In this document: positions 1-9,601 of the stretch, piece after piece
Layout of the letters: every line of letters starts with the position of its first letter
How positions within the stretch are numbered: the first letter of the stretch is position 1
Origin: Planoprotostelium fungivorum
Lineage: Eukaryota; Evosea; Variosea; Cavosteliida; Cavosteliaceae
Assembly (NCBI GenBank): GCA_003024175.1
Contig: MDYQ01000281.1
Coordinates: 1-32,701 of the forward strand
Length of the DNA stretch: 32,701 nucleotides
Reading direction: 5' to 3'
Notes under the pieces: generated by a model
The model's database searches: none
What the model was told of the DNA's origin: nothing
Seen by the model: only the letters and a program-made list of their open reading frames with translations
Made by a program: the position numbers and the translations under genes

Positions 1-218
1 GCGATATCGTGCATCATAACAACAGTCTGGGGGTGGTGAACTGTTGCATCTCATCGATTTTCAGAAAACCATGCGTGATGGCACGATAAACAAATTGGAG
101 GAACAATTCAGAAGAGGTATGAAGAGAGATTTATTGAAAGACTTGTGGTCGTGTCCTTGTTTCGCCTTACGCCTGAGAACTGTGTCGAGTTAGACTGCAG
201 AAGAGAAAAATGGACGGC

Positions 219-535
219 TCACGACGAGGCTGCTGCGCGTAGAGCTGTTATTCTATTGATCTCTTGACGGTCGCCATCAGACAGGTCCTCTAAACGAACT
301 CGTCCGAAACCGAGGTCATGTAAATTATTCACTTGTCTGATAGCCAGGAATTGCAACCTGCGCAACATTCAGAAGAGGCATCATGTGTGAGATCACTCGG
401 TGAGAATGATAGGAGGCTGAGCGACGGCAGAAGGAGCCATGTTAGGCGCCTGTGCTGGACGGACGACGTCTACAACGGGTGTGTTCTGGGTGGTCCTGGC
501 TGTCACGGAAGGTAGAGGCGACGCGTGTAGTACAG
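219..535 (-). pseudogene. Tandemly duplicated terminal exons of the repeat gene, copy 1
   Basis: This stretch repeats exons 2 and 3 of the small repeat gene, including the short intron between them. It reads ...VVDVVRPAQAPNMAPSAVAQPPII, then after the intron ...VRLEDLSDGDRQEINR and a stop at 219-221. No initiator exon is attached, so alone it is a gene fragment. It could serve as an alternative 3' end for the CDS starting at 1078. About 120 nt of unrelated sequence separates it from the proximal copy of the same exons. Confidence 0.5.
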
Positions 536-662
536 AGGGAGACCTCCGTTCATCTCATCCATAGGTCTTCGAAGCCCTACTCGTTTTTTGATCAGTTACA
601 AGGGTGAAGGGAGATGTCTCAAGCGAAGAGACGAACGATGCGGACGGATCTGCATCTACGGA

Positions 663-1078
663 CTACCAGATCAGCTGACGGTCGACATCAGACAAGTCCT
701 CTGAACGCACTATGCCACGATACACGGCAACTAAATTGCCCCCCTGCCTGATAGTCAGGAGATCCAACCTGTGCAACATTTAGAAGAGGCATCATGTGTG
801 TGCTCACTCGGTGAGGATGATAGGAGGCTGAGCGACGGCAGAAGGAGCCATGTTTGGCACCTGTGCTGCGTGGACGACGTCTACAACGGGTGTGTTCTGG
901 GTGGTCCTGACTGTCACGGGAGGTAGAGGTAACGCGTGTAGTGCGGCTGTAGTGTTGAGAAATAGAGAAGATGCAGTCGCTTACACTGTCTCTGCGTGGT
1001 GGGCGATGCTACCACAGGTGGCAGCACTGGTTCCTGGGGTCTCACTGTGCCTCGAATGGGTGGAAATCGATCGGACAT
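663..1078 (-). CDS. Small repeat-encoded protein, copy 1 (unknown function)
   Basis: I do not recognise this family. The start MSDRFPPIRGTVRPQEP is shared with copy 3, and hand-splicing two short introns at positions conserved in all three copies gives a Pro/Val-rich middle (TTQNTPVVDVV, QVPNMAPSAVAQPP) and a C-terminal segment ending RSEDLSDVDRQLIW. The last residues of the usual ending (RQEIDRLEALIEA) are lost because the exon diverges at 663-680. A second copy of the last two exons lies downstream and still has the full ending, so a transcript could splice to either. The N-terminal two-thirds looks disordered; the C-terminus is probably a short acidic helix. No signal peptide or membrane segment is visible. 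Confidence 0.5.
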
Positions 1079-1772
1079 CTTGTTGCTGCTCTTGACTGTT
1101 GCCGCTTTGTTATGTTGCGAACAAGTGCAGAAGCATAGCTCAGCCTCTTGCGCTTGTTACCGTGCGATGACGCGGTCGACAGCTGTCTGCATGTCACGCT
1201 CAGAGCGCATTCCTTTGTACTCTGAGAAGGTGCTATGCCGAAGGAATGATGGAGCATGCCCTTGTTAAAGCTACAGATGTGATGCTGTCTGGACAACTGA
1301 TAAGAGAGAGAAGCTGCGCTCATTCCTTACAGCTCTGAGAAGGCGTTATACTGCGGGATGGATGGAGCGTGCAGGTGTTAAAGACACAGATCTGATGGAG
1401 GAAGATGATGGAATAAAAACGGCTCGCCAGGCTGCGGCATACTGAGCGTGTGATCTGTCACAGCTGTTGCTGTGACGCTTGCTCACATCTCGCTGTCGGA
1501 CATCTGCTTACCTCTATCTCTGCAGATCACTCTCCCTATATCCTCGAACTAACTGTCATGCGCAGCAGGCATCGCATCTCCGAACCGTCATGTGATCTGT
1601 TGTACTATTACATCGGAGGCGTTGCGGAGGCGAACACGTCTGTGTGATGCGAAGCAGTACGACGGTGGAGAATACGCTACGATCCTTCTGGCATTGTGTT
1701 TGTTGTTGTGTCAATTGTGGTGTCAAGACTCGATCGATGGGATTCGCGCTTGAGAACCAGACGATATGATAG

Positions 1773-1940
1773 GTTGGAATTTTCCTCTTTGAGGATTTTC
1801 AAGAGTGCGACGCAAGAAGAGCAACTTCTTCGGGCATGCAGAATCCGCCATCTATGTCAACGAAGTTTCTGTTGGGAGCAGCCAGTCAATACAGAAGAGC
1901 GTGCAAAGGATATCATTCAGTGTCTGACTATGATATGTAG
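1773..1940 (+). pseudogene. Fragment of the small Ser/Arg-rich gene found intact at 9602-9889
   Basis: In the frame ending at the TAG of 1938-1940 this stretch reads ARRATSSGMQNPPSMST...GAASQYRRACKGY...VSDYDM. The minus-strand ORF at 9602-9889 ends in the same pattern (SSGMNPPSMST...GGSQYRRTCKGY...VSDDGM) at the same relative stop. Just upstream the frame is closed by a TAG at 1770 with no ATG in between, so this copy lacks its 5' half or an upstream exon. It lies tail to tail with the histidine-kinase fragment, as its homologue does at 9.4-9.9 kb. The function is unknown. Confidence 0.5.
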
Positions 1941-1974
1941 AGAAGAGAAGAATACACAGATATTTACATTTCAG

Positions 1975-3381
1975 TCAGATGTGACCTGGAATGCTGAGCG
2001 AGTGGTAAGCGTCCATCACTATCCTTCTCAGGTGGTCTCGATCCACAGGCTTCGTCAGTATGTCGCTCATGCCTGTCCATCGAGTCATGCTCGTGTTCGG
2101 GTGAAGGTGAGGACGATCGTTCACCTGCGTCCAAACAATCTCTACGATTCCCTGCTGATACATCGGCCGTCAATCCAACGACACAAGGTCTATCCGTTTC
2201 CAGCAACTTCACGATGTCACACGTCGCATCGATGCCCCCCTGCTCTCATCAGTCCATCTGATCTCATCTCTCCCATCGTCATCATACTGGCATGTTACAA
2301 TCCCTGCGATACAATCAGCTCTTGTCATCTCTTCTTCACTCACATGAGGACGAGGTGATACTTGTCTTCCTTGCAAGACTGTGCCGCCTTCTCACCATCA
2401 TCCACAAATCGTATGTCTCTGACTCCCATTTTGGTCAATATCCTGTGGATGACCTTCTGGTTCGTCACGTTGTCTTCCGCGACGAGAATTTTGAGGCCGT
2501 TCAGATCTTCTTCCTTCTTCTCCACTCTGAGTGTGGAAGAATGGTTCTGTGGAACGAGATTGCGATGGAGCAGCTTGACGATCTGTCTCCTCTTGAACGG
2601 TTTCCAAAGGAGCTGCTCTTCCTTCCTTTCTACTCCGGGAGCAAAATTACCGCTGAAGATGATGATGGCTTAGGAAATGTCGACCGAAGGGTGAGGGCAC
2701 CATCTCGCAGGCACGATCTGTCGACGATGACGAGATCGCATCCTTGTGCCGTGGGCATAATCTGACGGTCGTCGTCGAACGTCTCCACGATCATTCCCAG
2801 GGACTCCAAGGTGGTTCTCAGCATGTCGGACTGGTTCCTCTGTCCCTCGATGACAGCTATCCTCTTCCGGCTCATTTTCAACAGTTGCTCCACCATGATT
2901 CTCAGAACATTGCCCTCTTCTGACGTCTCACACGGGCTCGCCCTTACGTGGAGGCGAAACGTAGCGCCTCTACCCTCGATAGATTCCACCGAGATATCGC
3001 CGCCCATTGCGATGCAAGTTCTCTTGCAGATGGACAGACCCAGCCCTGTTCCGCCCTGTCAGCCGTCAGCGTCATGTCAGACGTAGGGTACGTACGTATT
3101 TACGAGTGATGGAGGAATCACTCTGTTGGAATAAACTGAATATCCTCTGCTTGAATTCTTCGCTGAGTCCCACGCCGCTGTCACTGGCTGAGATTTCGAG
3201 TGTTTCACCATCGGTCATCTTTCCGTTCATCACCACTTGGCCTGCGTCCGTAAATTTGATGGCATTACTAGATTCACATCAATCAAGCTTTTCGATGCGA
3301 TCGATTCACCTCAGTAGATTACAGATGATCTGTCTCAGCCGCCCGCGATCTGTTTGTATCTGTGTCTGTATGGGAAATTCG
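1975..3381 (-). pseudogene. Hybrid histidine kinase, 5'-truncated (ATPase, pseudo-receiver and receiver domains)
   Basis: This is the C-terminal half of a hybrid two-component kinase. In order it encodes RGRLRQIICNLLSNAIKFT (N box), DSGVGLSEE (G1 box), IFSLFQQSD...TRKY (F box), then after a short intron GGTGLGLSICKR (G2 box). Next comes a receiver-like domain lacking the usual Asp pair, followed by a true receiver: ILVAEDN (acidic pocket), LVLMDCNMP (phospho-acceptor Asp), GLTA and ILTKPV (conserved Lys). It ends at TGA 1975-1977. Introns of about 30-60 nt join the pieces; the one inside the pseudo-receiver would be only 32 nt with a weak donor, so a frameshift is possible there. The HisKA domain with its phosphorylated His and all sensor domains are missing: just beyond the 5'-most acceptor (3382-3384) the sequence becomes repeat copy 2. 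The remaining ATPase motifs look undamaged, which suggests recent truncation. Confidence 0.85.
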
Positions 3382-3400
3382 CTGAAACAGACGATGGGAA

Positions 3401-4110
3401 GCACCTTCTCAGAGCAGTAAGGAATGAGCGCAGCTTCTCTGTTTTGTCAGTTGTACAACATCAGAATGCGCTCTGAGAGTGACATGCAGACAGATGTCGA
3501 CTGCGTACGGTAACAACCGCAAGAGGTTGAGATTTACATCGACAATTCTTTCACTGCATAACGAAGCAGCACACGCGAGAGAAGAGACAACAGCAACAAC
3601 AAACATGTCTGATAGACTGCCACCATTCGAGGTCACTCTGAGGCATAGTCAAGAGGCCAGGCAGAACTGCCACCACCCGTGGCAGTATCGTCCGCAAGAC
3701 AGAGGCAGTGTGAATGACTGCATCTTCTCTGCATCTACCTGCTCTGACAGCCAGGGCCGTCGAGAATGCATCCGTTGTAGATGTCGTCCGTCCAGCACAG
3801 GTGCCAAACATGGCTCCTTCTGCCGTCGCTCAGCCTCCTATCGTCCTCACCGAGTGAGCTCACACATGATGCCTCTTCTGAATGTTTCCAGGAGGGATCT
3901 CCTGCTGCTGAGGCAGGGGGGCAATTCATTTGCCATGTATCGTGGCATAGTGCGTTTCGAGGACTTGTCTGATGTCGACCGTCAAGAGATAGATAGAATA
4001 GGAGCTCTTATCGAAGCAGCCGCGTCGTGAGCCATTCCATTTTTGCCTCTTCTGCAGTCTACTCGATTCAGTTCTCAGGCGTAAGGCGAAACAAGAGTCT
4101 TTCAATACAC
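3401..4110 (+). repeat. Dispersed repeat copy 2
   Basis: This shorter copy is in the same orientation as copy 3. It starts abruptly at GCACCTTCTCAGAG, 20 nt past the last recognisable intron sequence of the histidine kinase, and runs through the small CDS into the shared 3' UTR word CTCAGGCGTAAGGCGAAACAAG. Homology fades near 4110, between here and the NMD3 stop. Compared with copy 3, it lacks the distal upstream part and a block between the two CTTCTCAGAG repeats. It forms the breakpoint that removes the 5' half of the histidine kinase. Confidence 0.8.
3605..4030 (+). CDS. Small repeat-encoded protein, copy 2 (unknown function)
   Basis: The CDS starts MSDRLPPFEVTLRHSQEARQ. Removing two introns at the positions used in copies 1 and 3 (the second is GTGAGC...TTTCCAG, 38 nt) gives a continuous protein of about 115 aa. 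It contains VVDVVRPAQVPNMAPSAVAQ and ends GIVRFEDLSDVDRQEIDR plus about ten residues. The reading frame, both introns and the stop region are preserved although the DNA has diverged from the other copies, which argues for a real gene family. No family is recognised. The protein is mostly low-complexity and Pro/Gln/Arg-rich with an acidic C-terminal helix. Confidence 0.5.
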   Translation: MSDRLPPFEVTLRHSQEARQNCHHPWQYRPQDRGSVNDCIFSASTCSDSQGRRECIRCRCRPSSTGAKHGSFCRRSASYRPHRVSSHMMPLLNVSRRDLLLLRQGGNSFAMYRGIVRFEDLSDVDRQEIDRIGALIEAAAS

Positions 4111-4266
4111 CACTTTCATTCATCTTCTCTTCTCATACATCTGAAGAACTGATTCTACAGGAACTCAATCGTGTCTCGTTGTAGTGGTGGAGAAATAAAT
4201 ATTCCATCTTTTCGTACCAAACGATCGTCAGATGAGAAACGAATGAGATGTTCGAGTCTAACTTCT

Positions 4267-6356
4267 TCATTGTTCCTCTTCCATGTCTTCTCCTTCCGCC
4301 TCATCATCATCATCATCGTCATCGGATCCCTCGTCCGTGATCTTGAGCTCATCCAGCCCGATGTCTGGGAAGTCATCGTCCAGCATCTCCTCCTCATCTT
4401 CCTGTCTGTGTCTCTTGTAGATATCGTCCGCTCCATCAGCTGTTCATCATCAGATCTCCATCATCGACGGCACGATGGTTCATCACCTTTGAAAATGTTG
4501 ACGTTAGCTCTAAGAGTTGGATCTTCTTCCAGCTCTTCCAAGAACTTGTTGTAATCGATCAGTGCCTTGTTGATCTCAGCCTGCTTCATGCCGTCATCAG
4601 ACTCCATGTTCATGTTGTTCAATCTCCAATGTCTGACTCTGTTCTTCTTCCTTCTCTCTGGGTAGGTCTTTCTGACGAGGACAACCTCAGGCACAGTTCT
4701 GCCCTTCATGGCTGACACGTCATCATCGTTGTAGTTGGAGTTACCGAGATCGTAACTGAAAGAGTCAGCCTCTTTCATGCAGATGATGATGATGTCGTGA
4801 TCGGAGATAATGAGCGATCATGCATGATGATCATCATGTCTCACCCTAAGACGGTGTCTCCGGGGTGAAGGATGTTACCCAAGTGAGTGCGAGAGTAGAG
4901 AACGTTGTCGTTCTTTCCGAAATCAGAAGATCTGGCGATCTGTACGTCGGCGAGACTGTACTGGAGGAAAGATTCAGAAGGTGTGATGGATCAGAGTGTG
5001 TGGGCTCACTCTTCCATTCTGAGGGCCCAAGAGGGTGACGTCTAAGACCATGAAGGGGATCATCTGCTTGCTGGAGGCGATAGCTCTGAATGGATTTTGC
5101 CAGAAGACTGGGCCTTGCAGTTCGGCAGCTACAATTTGCGTGAGTTGCGAGTTCGCATGAGGAGATGATGAAATGGAGGATCTCGATGGATGTCACTCAC
5201 TTTGAAGGGTAAAAGGGTCCATCAGATAGATCATGCTAGATACCTTTGTCGGTCAGACGTCATCATCATCGTGATCATGAATGTCACCTTCACGCAGAGA
5301 AGGAGAGGAATGATGTTACCAAACGATTGAGCTGTCTTCGCGGGTAGACACACGATGTCATCCTACCCTCCGTCAGTCTCTCTCCAGGTCAATTGGATGG
5401 CTCACTCTGCAGATGGGCACGATCTCGACCATGTAGGTGCTCTTCACGTTGGCCGTGTTGTTCTTCTGATCGGCAGAGATGAGCTTCTCTGATTGAGAAG
5501 AGCGGAGGGGGGCGACAGCTTGTAAGAAACTGACCATCTTAGCGGCGTGGTTACGGTGGCTGTATCACAGGTGAGTCATCTCATTGCATCATCGATGGAT
5601 GTGATGATCGATGGAGGATGGATGAGCCCCACCTGAAGAAGAAATCGATACCGTCTGGCTTCTCCTTGATGTTGAGTGTGTTCTGATGAGCATTGTGCTT
5701 GAGGATGACTTGTTCGAGATAGAAGAAAGTTCTCTTGTGATCGACTCTCTGTCTGGCCTGAACTACGGCTTGCCATGTGTCCTTGGCGTCCTTTCTCTGA
5801 CAGGCCTCGCACTGCTGGGCGGCTACGACGTACTCGATCTGGAACGTCTGCTGCAGGATGGTGGAATGGAAGACCTGATCGAGCCGTTAGAAGGGAGAGG
5901 AGAGGCCTCGTACCTCTTTCTGGATGGTGAGCTTGACTTTGATACGACGAGAATGGGGCTCTGTCCAAATGAAGCCGGCGTCAATGAGTCTGACTTTGTT
6001 CAATCCTTTAACTCTCTTAAGACAGAGAGAGAGGAGCTCCTTGGATTCGAGATCACAGCTAATCCACTGAGTAGGAGGGTTCAGATAGCTGCATGAACAT
6101 CAATGGGCATCGTCTTTCTTGACGAAATACTCACCGATCACAGCCTTTGCAGAACTGGACTGTGAGATTCTTGGGCAGACCATCCGTAATGTCAACTTGT
6201 GCTCTCAAACAGTTGACACACATGTTGGAGGGGTTGGCCTGTATGGTGGTACCACACATGCAACATAATCTGTGGCGATGATGTGAGATGAAGCACAGGA
6301 AAGACTTTGTCTAGATAGAATGCTCACATGGTCGCGGGGGTCGATTGAAACTCCAT
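4267..6356 (-). CDS. NMD3: 60S ribosomal export protein NMD3
   Basis: NMD3 is the adaptor that bridges the pre-60S subunit to exportin Crm1/Xpo1 for nuclear export. The first exon encodes MEFQSTPAT; exon 2 opens with the zinc-binding CCMCG...NPSNMCVNC; then come FCKGCDRYLNPPTQW and CDLESKELLSLCLKRVKGL, followed by KVRLIDAGFIWTEPHSRRIK, the family hallmark. Near the end are VPEVVLVRKTYPERRKKNR and LEELEEDPTLRANVNIFK. A final exon of Asp/Glu-rich residues (DEEEMLDDDFPDIGLDELK) provides the acidic tail with a likely nuclear export signal. The gene has many short introns, two of which carry TGATGATG-type simple sequence. The start at 6356 gives the shortest leader before the first Cys pair. It is divergent from the Maf gene, with 119 nt between start codons. 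Confidence 0.95.
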
Positions 6357-6475
6357 CGTGCTGTCCGATGTGTTGTTCCAGTTGATTTCCGGAAATTTAT
6401 GAGATGAAATTCTGCATTTCGATGCCCCTCATCTACAACGCTTCTTTCCTATTTCACACATGAGATCGCGGCAGC

Positions 6476-7247
6476 ATGACGACATCACATCAGGTCATAT
6501 TAGGATCATCCTCTATATGGAGGAGACAAGTCGTCGAATCGCTCGGATATAAGTGCCAATATATGTCGCCTGATATCGATGAGAAGGCAATCAGACATCC
6601 CGATCCAGAGATCCTGACTAGAATGATATCCGAAGCGAAAGCAGCCGCTCTTGTTCCCAAGGTGAGAGACGATGATTCAAAGTCGCAGTGTTGATGATGT
6701 CACTCACAGATCAAAGAGCCAAGTTTCCTCATCACGGGTGATCAAGTAGTCACCTGTGAGGGAGTCATCAGGGAGAAGCCCGAAGATGCAGAAGAGTGCC
6801 GAACTTTTCTGAGATCGTACAGAACTCACCCTGCCACCTGCGTATCCTCTCTCCGTGTCACAGACACAAGCACTGGTAAATTCGTAGAAGGAACAGAGAA
6901 GGCGACACAATATTTCAAAGAGGTGATCATCCATTAACATCATCAATCTTCACCATCAGGTTCCATTACGAGGAATCATCTTCTGTGGGTCTCTTGTCTC
7001 GTCTTCGCAATGTGCAACGAACAATAGTCACTGCATCTTTTTAAAAGATGGAAATGACAAGATGCAGATCCCCGAAGAGTTGATCGAAGAACTCATCTCA
7101 CACGGGGACGTGATGTCCTGCGCGGGAGGTTTTATCATCGAGCGCATGGAACCTTATCTGGGCGACAGAATCGGTCACGAATCAGCCATTAAAGGCATGC
7201 CCGAGATCCTCCTCGAGAGACTGATGCAGGAAATAAAATCATCCTAA
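6476..7247 (+). CDS. Maf-family nucleotide pyrophosphatase
   Basis: Maf proteins hydrolyse non-canonical or modified nucleoside triphosphates to monophosphates. Exon 1 encodes MTTSHQVILGSSSIWRRQVVES followed by PDIDEKAIR; SSSxxRR and PDIDE are the substrate- and metal-binding signatures. Exon 2 has FLITGDQVVTCEGVIREKP, where DQVV carries the catalytic Asp, and SSLRVTDTSTGKFVEGTEKATQYF. The last part is IPEELIEELISHGDVMSCAGGF ending near EILLERLMQEIKSS. The splice between TQYFKE and MQIPEELIEEL is uncertain: the sequence between (about 6922-7060) stays open, but most of it has no place in the family alignment and ends in a pyrimidine-rich ...TTTTTAAAAG, so one longer or two short introns are likely. 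The SSSxWRR start resembles the bacterial YceF branch. Confidence 0.85.
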
Positions 7248-7422
7248 GAGATGGAGGGTGAGACGATGAGGGGTGGTTGATATCATGAAGTCATTTCCAC
7301 AGTTTGTCGTTCGAGATTACGAATAGAAGTCAATTGTAACAGGCACCAGTGTAAGAACGACGATGATGGAGATATCTTTATACATTCCACTCGAAATCAC
7401 CGACAAGGTGATGGTCTCGTGT

Positions 7423-8025
7423 TTAAGCTCTGGTGGCGGTGGCCTCCTGATACTTCTTGTTGTTGACATCTCTGTACTCTATTGTCCCATTAGATGATGA
7501 ACCCCGGAGAGGTCTCTCACCTGCTTGTGACTCCCACAACGAGGCCGCGTAACCGTTGAGAGGAGAGTCGTTGTTGGGCTCTCCCAGAAGACTCTGGATG
7601 GACAACAGAATCGTTCGGACGTTGTAAACGGCGGACCACTTGTCCTTCAGAATGTCGAGACAGATGTTTCCGTGAGTATCCACATTGGGATGGAAACATG
7701 CAGTCTCGAATTTGACGGTGGGGGCAGTGTAAGGATAAGTGGAGGGGAACTTGATGGACAGAGAGTACTGCTGGCCCTCGTAGACGGTGCCTTCAACTCC
7801 GGTAATGTTGGCGGACCACAAGAAGAGATTATCTCCCTGAGGAAATGCAGAGATTCCAACATCGGCAGACATCTGCATTACCGGTGAGATGGATGAAGAT
7901 TGCAGGATTCTCACCATCAAAGACATCAGCTCCGATTGCAGACGCTTTGCGACAGATCCTCCTGCCTTTGGCTCGGGGGCGGCTTTGGTCTTAGAAGGTG
8001 AAGAGGCCACACGGGAAGTAGACAT
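7423..8025 (-). CDS. UBE2C: Ubiquitin-conjugating enzyme E2 C (APC/C E2)
   Basis: UBE2C/UbcH10 is the E2 that primes substrates of the anaphase-promoting complex. The protein starts [20 protein letters not shown], a disordered N-terminal extension typical of this E2. It continues [13 protein letters not shown], then after a short intron [22 protein letters not shown]-type [56 protein letters not shown], and [12 protein letters not shown]. The catalytic Cys is in GNICLDIL, after HPN. A second intron near the end yields [18 protein letters not shown], matching the family length. The ORF is open upstream to 8166, but 8025 is the first ATG giving a normal length. An E2F-like site lies about 60 nt upstream. 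Confidence 0.95.
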   Translation of the reverse strand: MSTSRVASSPSKTKAAPEPKAGGSVAKRLQSELMSLMVRILQSSSISPVMQMSADVGISAFPQGDNLFLWSANITGVEGTVYEGQQYSLSIKFPSTYPYTAPTVKFETACFHPNVDTHGNICLDILKDKWSAVYNVRTILLSIQSLLGEPNNDSPLNGYAASLWESQAGERPLRGSSSNGTIEYRDVNNKKYQEATATRA

Positions 8026-8086
8026 GCTGTTCAGATGATGTTGGTGCCGATATGGTTTTAGAAAGAATGAATCCGACGAATTCAAA

Positions 8087-8098
8087 TTTTTGGCGGGA
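8087..8098. promoter_or_regulatory. E2F-like site upstream of UBE2C
   Basis: TTTTTGGCGGGA matches the E2F/DP consensus TTTSSCGC. It lies 62-73 nt upstream of the UBE2C ATG, in the short divergent promoter shared with the elongase gene. UBE2C is a cell-cycle gene, so an E2F site here makes sense; binding is inferred from sequence alone. Confidence 0.45.
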
Positions 8099-8323
8099 GA
8101 CTTATCCGTTGATGAATTAGGGAATTTCCACACAGAACCACTCCTCTTCGCTGCCGAAAAAATCACGCACCACCCAGTACCCGCGGGACCACGCGGACGA
8201 ATATCTTTAGAGGAGAGATCATGAACAAGAGAGTTCTGATTTTATTCTCTGTTCGTGTGGATCTTTTGTTTTTCCGAAATTCTTCCGCCGTTGATTTATT
8301 TACAAACAAACGGTCAGGGGACG

Positions 8324-9290
8324 ATGCAGGTATGTCATGGTGTAGGAGGGAGGAGAGTCCTCAGCTCACTGTGAATCAGGCAATCAACCGGATCTTTTCT
8401 GAATACAGCGATGATTTCAAGTACAGAGGCGATCTGCCGCTGGCCAATTGGACTTACTGTCTGAGCGCTGTCGGAACCTACCTGGTCATTATCTTTGCCC
8501 TGAAGAAGTTTATGGCCAATCGTGAGGCCTTCAAGCTCAGCGGTGTCGTCCCGCTTCACAACAGCATCTTATGCATATGGTCCCTGGCCATGTTACTTGG
8601 CATCATCTACGAGCTGGTGCGAATCTATCTGTCAGAGACTCAAGATAAGACACTCCTCTACTTCTGCGATCCCGAGCACAGATTGGCCAAAGGAAAGCAG
8701 GTCTGGTGGTTCTACATCTTCTTTCTCTCCAAATCATACGAACTGCTGGACACTGTCATCATCGTCCTGAAGAAGAGACCCATCATCTTCCTTCACGTCT
8801 ACCACCACTGCATCACGCTCAGTGAGTTCACTCGCACGATTGTCATCATCTGATCTCTACCAGTCTTAACGTTCGTCATGCTGGAGCACGAGACTGGAGT
8901 CCAATGGATGGCCATCTCTGCCAATGCCGCCGTCCACGTGCCGATGTACTTCTATTACGCTCTTAGTTCCGTCGGTTACTCTCCTTGGTGGAAGAGATAC
9001 ATCACTCAATTCCAGATCATTCAGTTCGTCTGCGATCTCATCGCCAACTTCATCGGATTCTGGTTCATCTTCCACGATGGGAGAAAGTGTGCAGGTGAGA
9101 CACGTTCGTATGATCATCCATCACATCATCATCGTCTTACATTTCGAATGACACATCATCAGGACACCCCTTCTCTTGGATCTTTGGACAATCCGTTCTG
9201 CTGTCCTTCCTCCTCCTGTTCATCAACTTTTTCGTCAAGACTTATTCTAAGAAGCCAGAGGCGAGAAGACCCACCAAAAAGGAGAACTAG
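8324..9290 (+). CDS. Very-long-chain fatty acid elongase (ELO family)
   Basis: ELO proteins are the ER condensing enzymes (3-ketoacyl-CoA synthases) of fatty acid elongation. The spliced protein begins MQLTVNQAINRIFSEYSDD if the 35-nt intron GTATGT...CCTCAG after the second codon is used; an in-frame ATG at 8221 is the alternative start. Seen in order are several hydrophobic helices, KGKQVWWFYIFFLSKSYELLDTV, LKKRPIIFLHVYHH (the HxxHH catalytic box), VQWMAISANAAVHVPMYFYY, and WKRYITQFQIIQFVCDL. Introns at about 8822 and 9092 remove phase breaks. The C-terminus ends KKEN, a KKxx ER-retrieval signal. It is divergent from UBE2C. Confidence 0.92.
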
Positions 9291-9399
9291 ATCCATTTTT
9301 GACCTTTATAAATTTTCTACATTGTGTCTTTGCATTCGCGAATGATCATCATCTGATCTTCGCAGTGGTGATGCTGACAGGCCAACACATCATGATAGT

Positions 9400-9585
9400 G
9401 TGTGACAGAAGAAAAGACGAATTAAGAAGAAGAGAGATCCGTTCTTGCAGGGAAAAAGTATCACGTCGTTCATGTGTGAGAGGAGAGAAGAAAGAGCTGA
9501 TGGATCGCAGGGATTATAACATATGCCAGTGAAGGCGAAGATGATGAGCAGAGAGGAGAGGAGATGGACTGACGACAGCAAGGAG
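9400..9585 (+). pseudogene. Decayed relic of the histidine-kinase receiver domain
   Basis: No open frame remains, but the nucleotide sequence follows the minus-strand receiver region at about 2200-2390. Both contain a TCTTGCA(A/G)GGAA...AGTATCAC(C/G)TCGT...TCATGTG stretch (the receiver exon and its splice donor). They also share GAGCTGAT...ATCGCAGGGATT(G/A)TAACAT...GCCAGT (the next exon) and GGAGATGGACTGA-type intron sequence. The reading frame is lost by indels. It is followed, tail to tail, by the small Ser/Arg-rich gene, the same order as at the left end, so a larger block was duplicated and then eroded. It fills the space between the elongase stop and the next gene. Confidence 0.6.
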
Positions 9586-9601
9586 ACCTCTCTTCTCTTC
9601 T

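Larger units (their letters stand above)
1..1690 (-). repeat. Dispersed repeat copy 1 (inverted relative to copies 2 and 3)
   Basis: Read on the minus strand, this stretch matches 30055-31527 along nearly its whole length: upstream sequence, a small spliced CDS, its 3' UTR and the downstream flank. Landmarks found in both copies are a CTTCTCAGAG...GGAATG double repeat upstream of the CDS, an AATAAA-containing 3' UTR, and a final segment ending GCACGATATCGC. The window begins inside the repeat, so its true left edge is not visible. Compared with copy 3 it has a tandem duplication of the terminal exons (about 250-535 and 665-930) and lacks a roughly 200-nt block. No terminal inverted repeats, transposase or reverse transcriptase motifs are visible, so it may be a dispersed gene family or segmental duplication rather than a transposon. 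Confidence 0.85.

Noticed and set aside
4290-4330. CATCATCATCATCATCGTC simple repeat as a microsatellite
   Set aside because: It encodes the Asp/Glu-rich acidic tail of NMD3 on the minus strand, which explains the repetition.
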